A stretch of DNA of 64,000 nucleotides from JBNJFY01 sp051747265. Its GTDB lineage: Bacteria; Bacteroidota; Rhodothermia; Balneolales; Balneolaceae. Location of the stretch: NCBI GenBank assembly GCA_051747265.1, contig JBNJFY010000008.1:111972-175971 (forward strand). The letters run 5' to 3'. This document shows, piece by piece, positions 63,916-64,000 of the stretch (the first letter of the stretch is position 1; each line of letters begins with the position of its first letter). Made by a program: the position numbers and the translations under genes. The notes beneath the pieces were generated by a model, which had not been told where the DNA came from, searched no databases, and saw only the letters and a program-made list of their open reading frames with translations.

Positions 63916-64000
63916 GTAAAAATCAAGGATACTCCGTATTATTTTCCTATAAAGAACATCAATTGGCTATAGCCAATGATGTATCTACAGCAGCCTCATC

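Overview
The window is a mosaic of several extracellular-polysaccharide gene sets from what looks like a Gram-negative member of the FCB/Bacteroidota side of the tree, possibly Balneolota or Rhodothermota. The clues are a type IX secretion C-terminal sorting domain (8789-9982), a Wza-like SLBB export protein with Wzz partners, outer-membrane Wzi family genes, frequent TTG/GTG starts and an aerotolerance-type VWA protein. The phylum is an inference; no rRNA or tRNA is present to settle it.

Layout. (1) 1-14329: the tail of a Wzz-type gene, then a set rich in glycerol-phosphate chemistry: two TagB/TagF-like transferases, two TagD-like cytidylyltransferases, a glycerol-1-phosphate dehydrogenase homologue, LicD, two WecG/TagA-type glycosyltransferases, a flippase, a polymerase/ligase, a GNAT, a secreted phosphoesterase, a family-2 glycosyltransferase and a sulfotransferase. 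Together they suggest a teichoic-acid-like glycerol-phosphate glycan, possibly with archaeal-type sn-glycerol-1-phosphate stereochemistry. (2) 14393-16081 on the minus strand: a Wzi-family capsule protein. (3) 16583-25566: an initiating sugar transferase, WbpA-like and WbpB-like enzymes, then, after 2 kb of repeats, a six-SLBB export protein and a Wzz. (4) 27095-47893: UDP-glucuronate 4-epimerase, a second Wzz with an 18-glutamine tract, RmlA, flippase, four sulfotransferases (one frameshifted), an aminotransferase, WbqC, RmlC, four glycosyltransferases, a polymerase, an alpha/alpha-toroid protein, a DUF354 protein and UDP-GlcNAc 2-epimerase. This predicts a sulfated, uronate-bearing polysaccharide. 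(5) 48100-53628: an unusual sugar transferase with a degenerate methyltransferase-like N-terminus, a second WbpB-like enzyme, a Wzi remnant, and a dehydratase / small sugar transferase / aminotransferase trio. (6) 55232-64000: a HipBA module, a second RmlA, a BatA/B-like VWA protein, a HAD phosphatase and a VapBC-like pair.

The long non-coding gaps are full of structured repeats. Ten copies of a roughly 160-260 nt element can fold into a multi-branched cloverleaf (long outer stem, hairpin with tandem G-A mismatches and a GNNA loop, two more arms). There are also REP/BIME-like GTAG-plus-palindrome elements, 418-bp and 503-bp macro-repeats on both sides of HipBA, a three-hairpin module with compensatory changes, and arrays of degenerate heptamers ending in GTC. 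No transposase, recombinase or RAYT gene lies in the window, so if these repeats move they do so in trans.

Base composition changes sharply between blocks (33400-45700 is visibly AT-rich, 50791-53628 visibly GC-rich), and functions are duplicated (three sugar transferases, three Wzz, two Wzx, two polymerases, two RmlA, two WbpB). This fits serial accretion of polysaccharide cassettes. All functions are read from motifs and remembered families; no database search was run.
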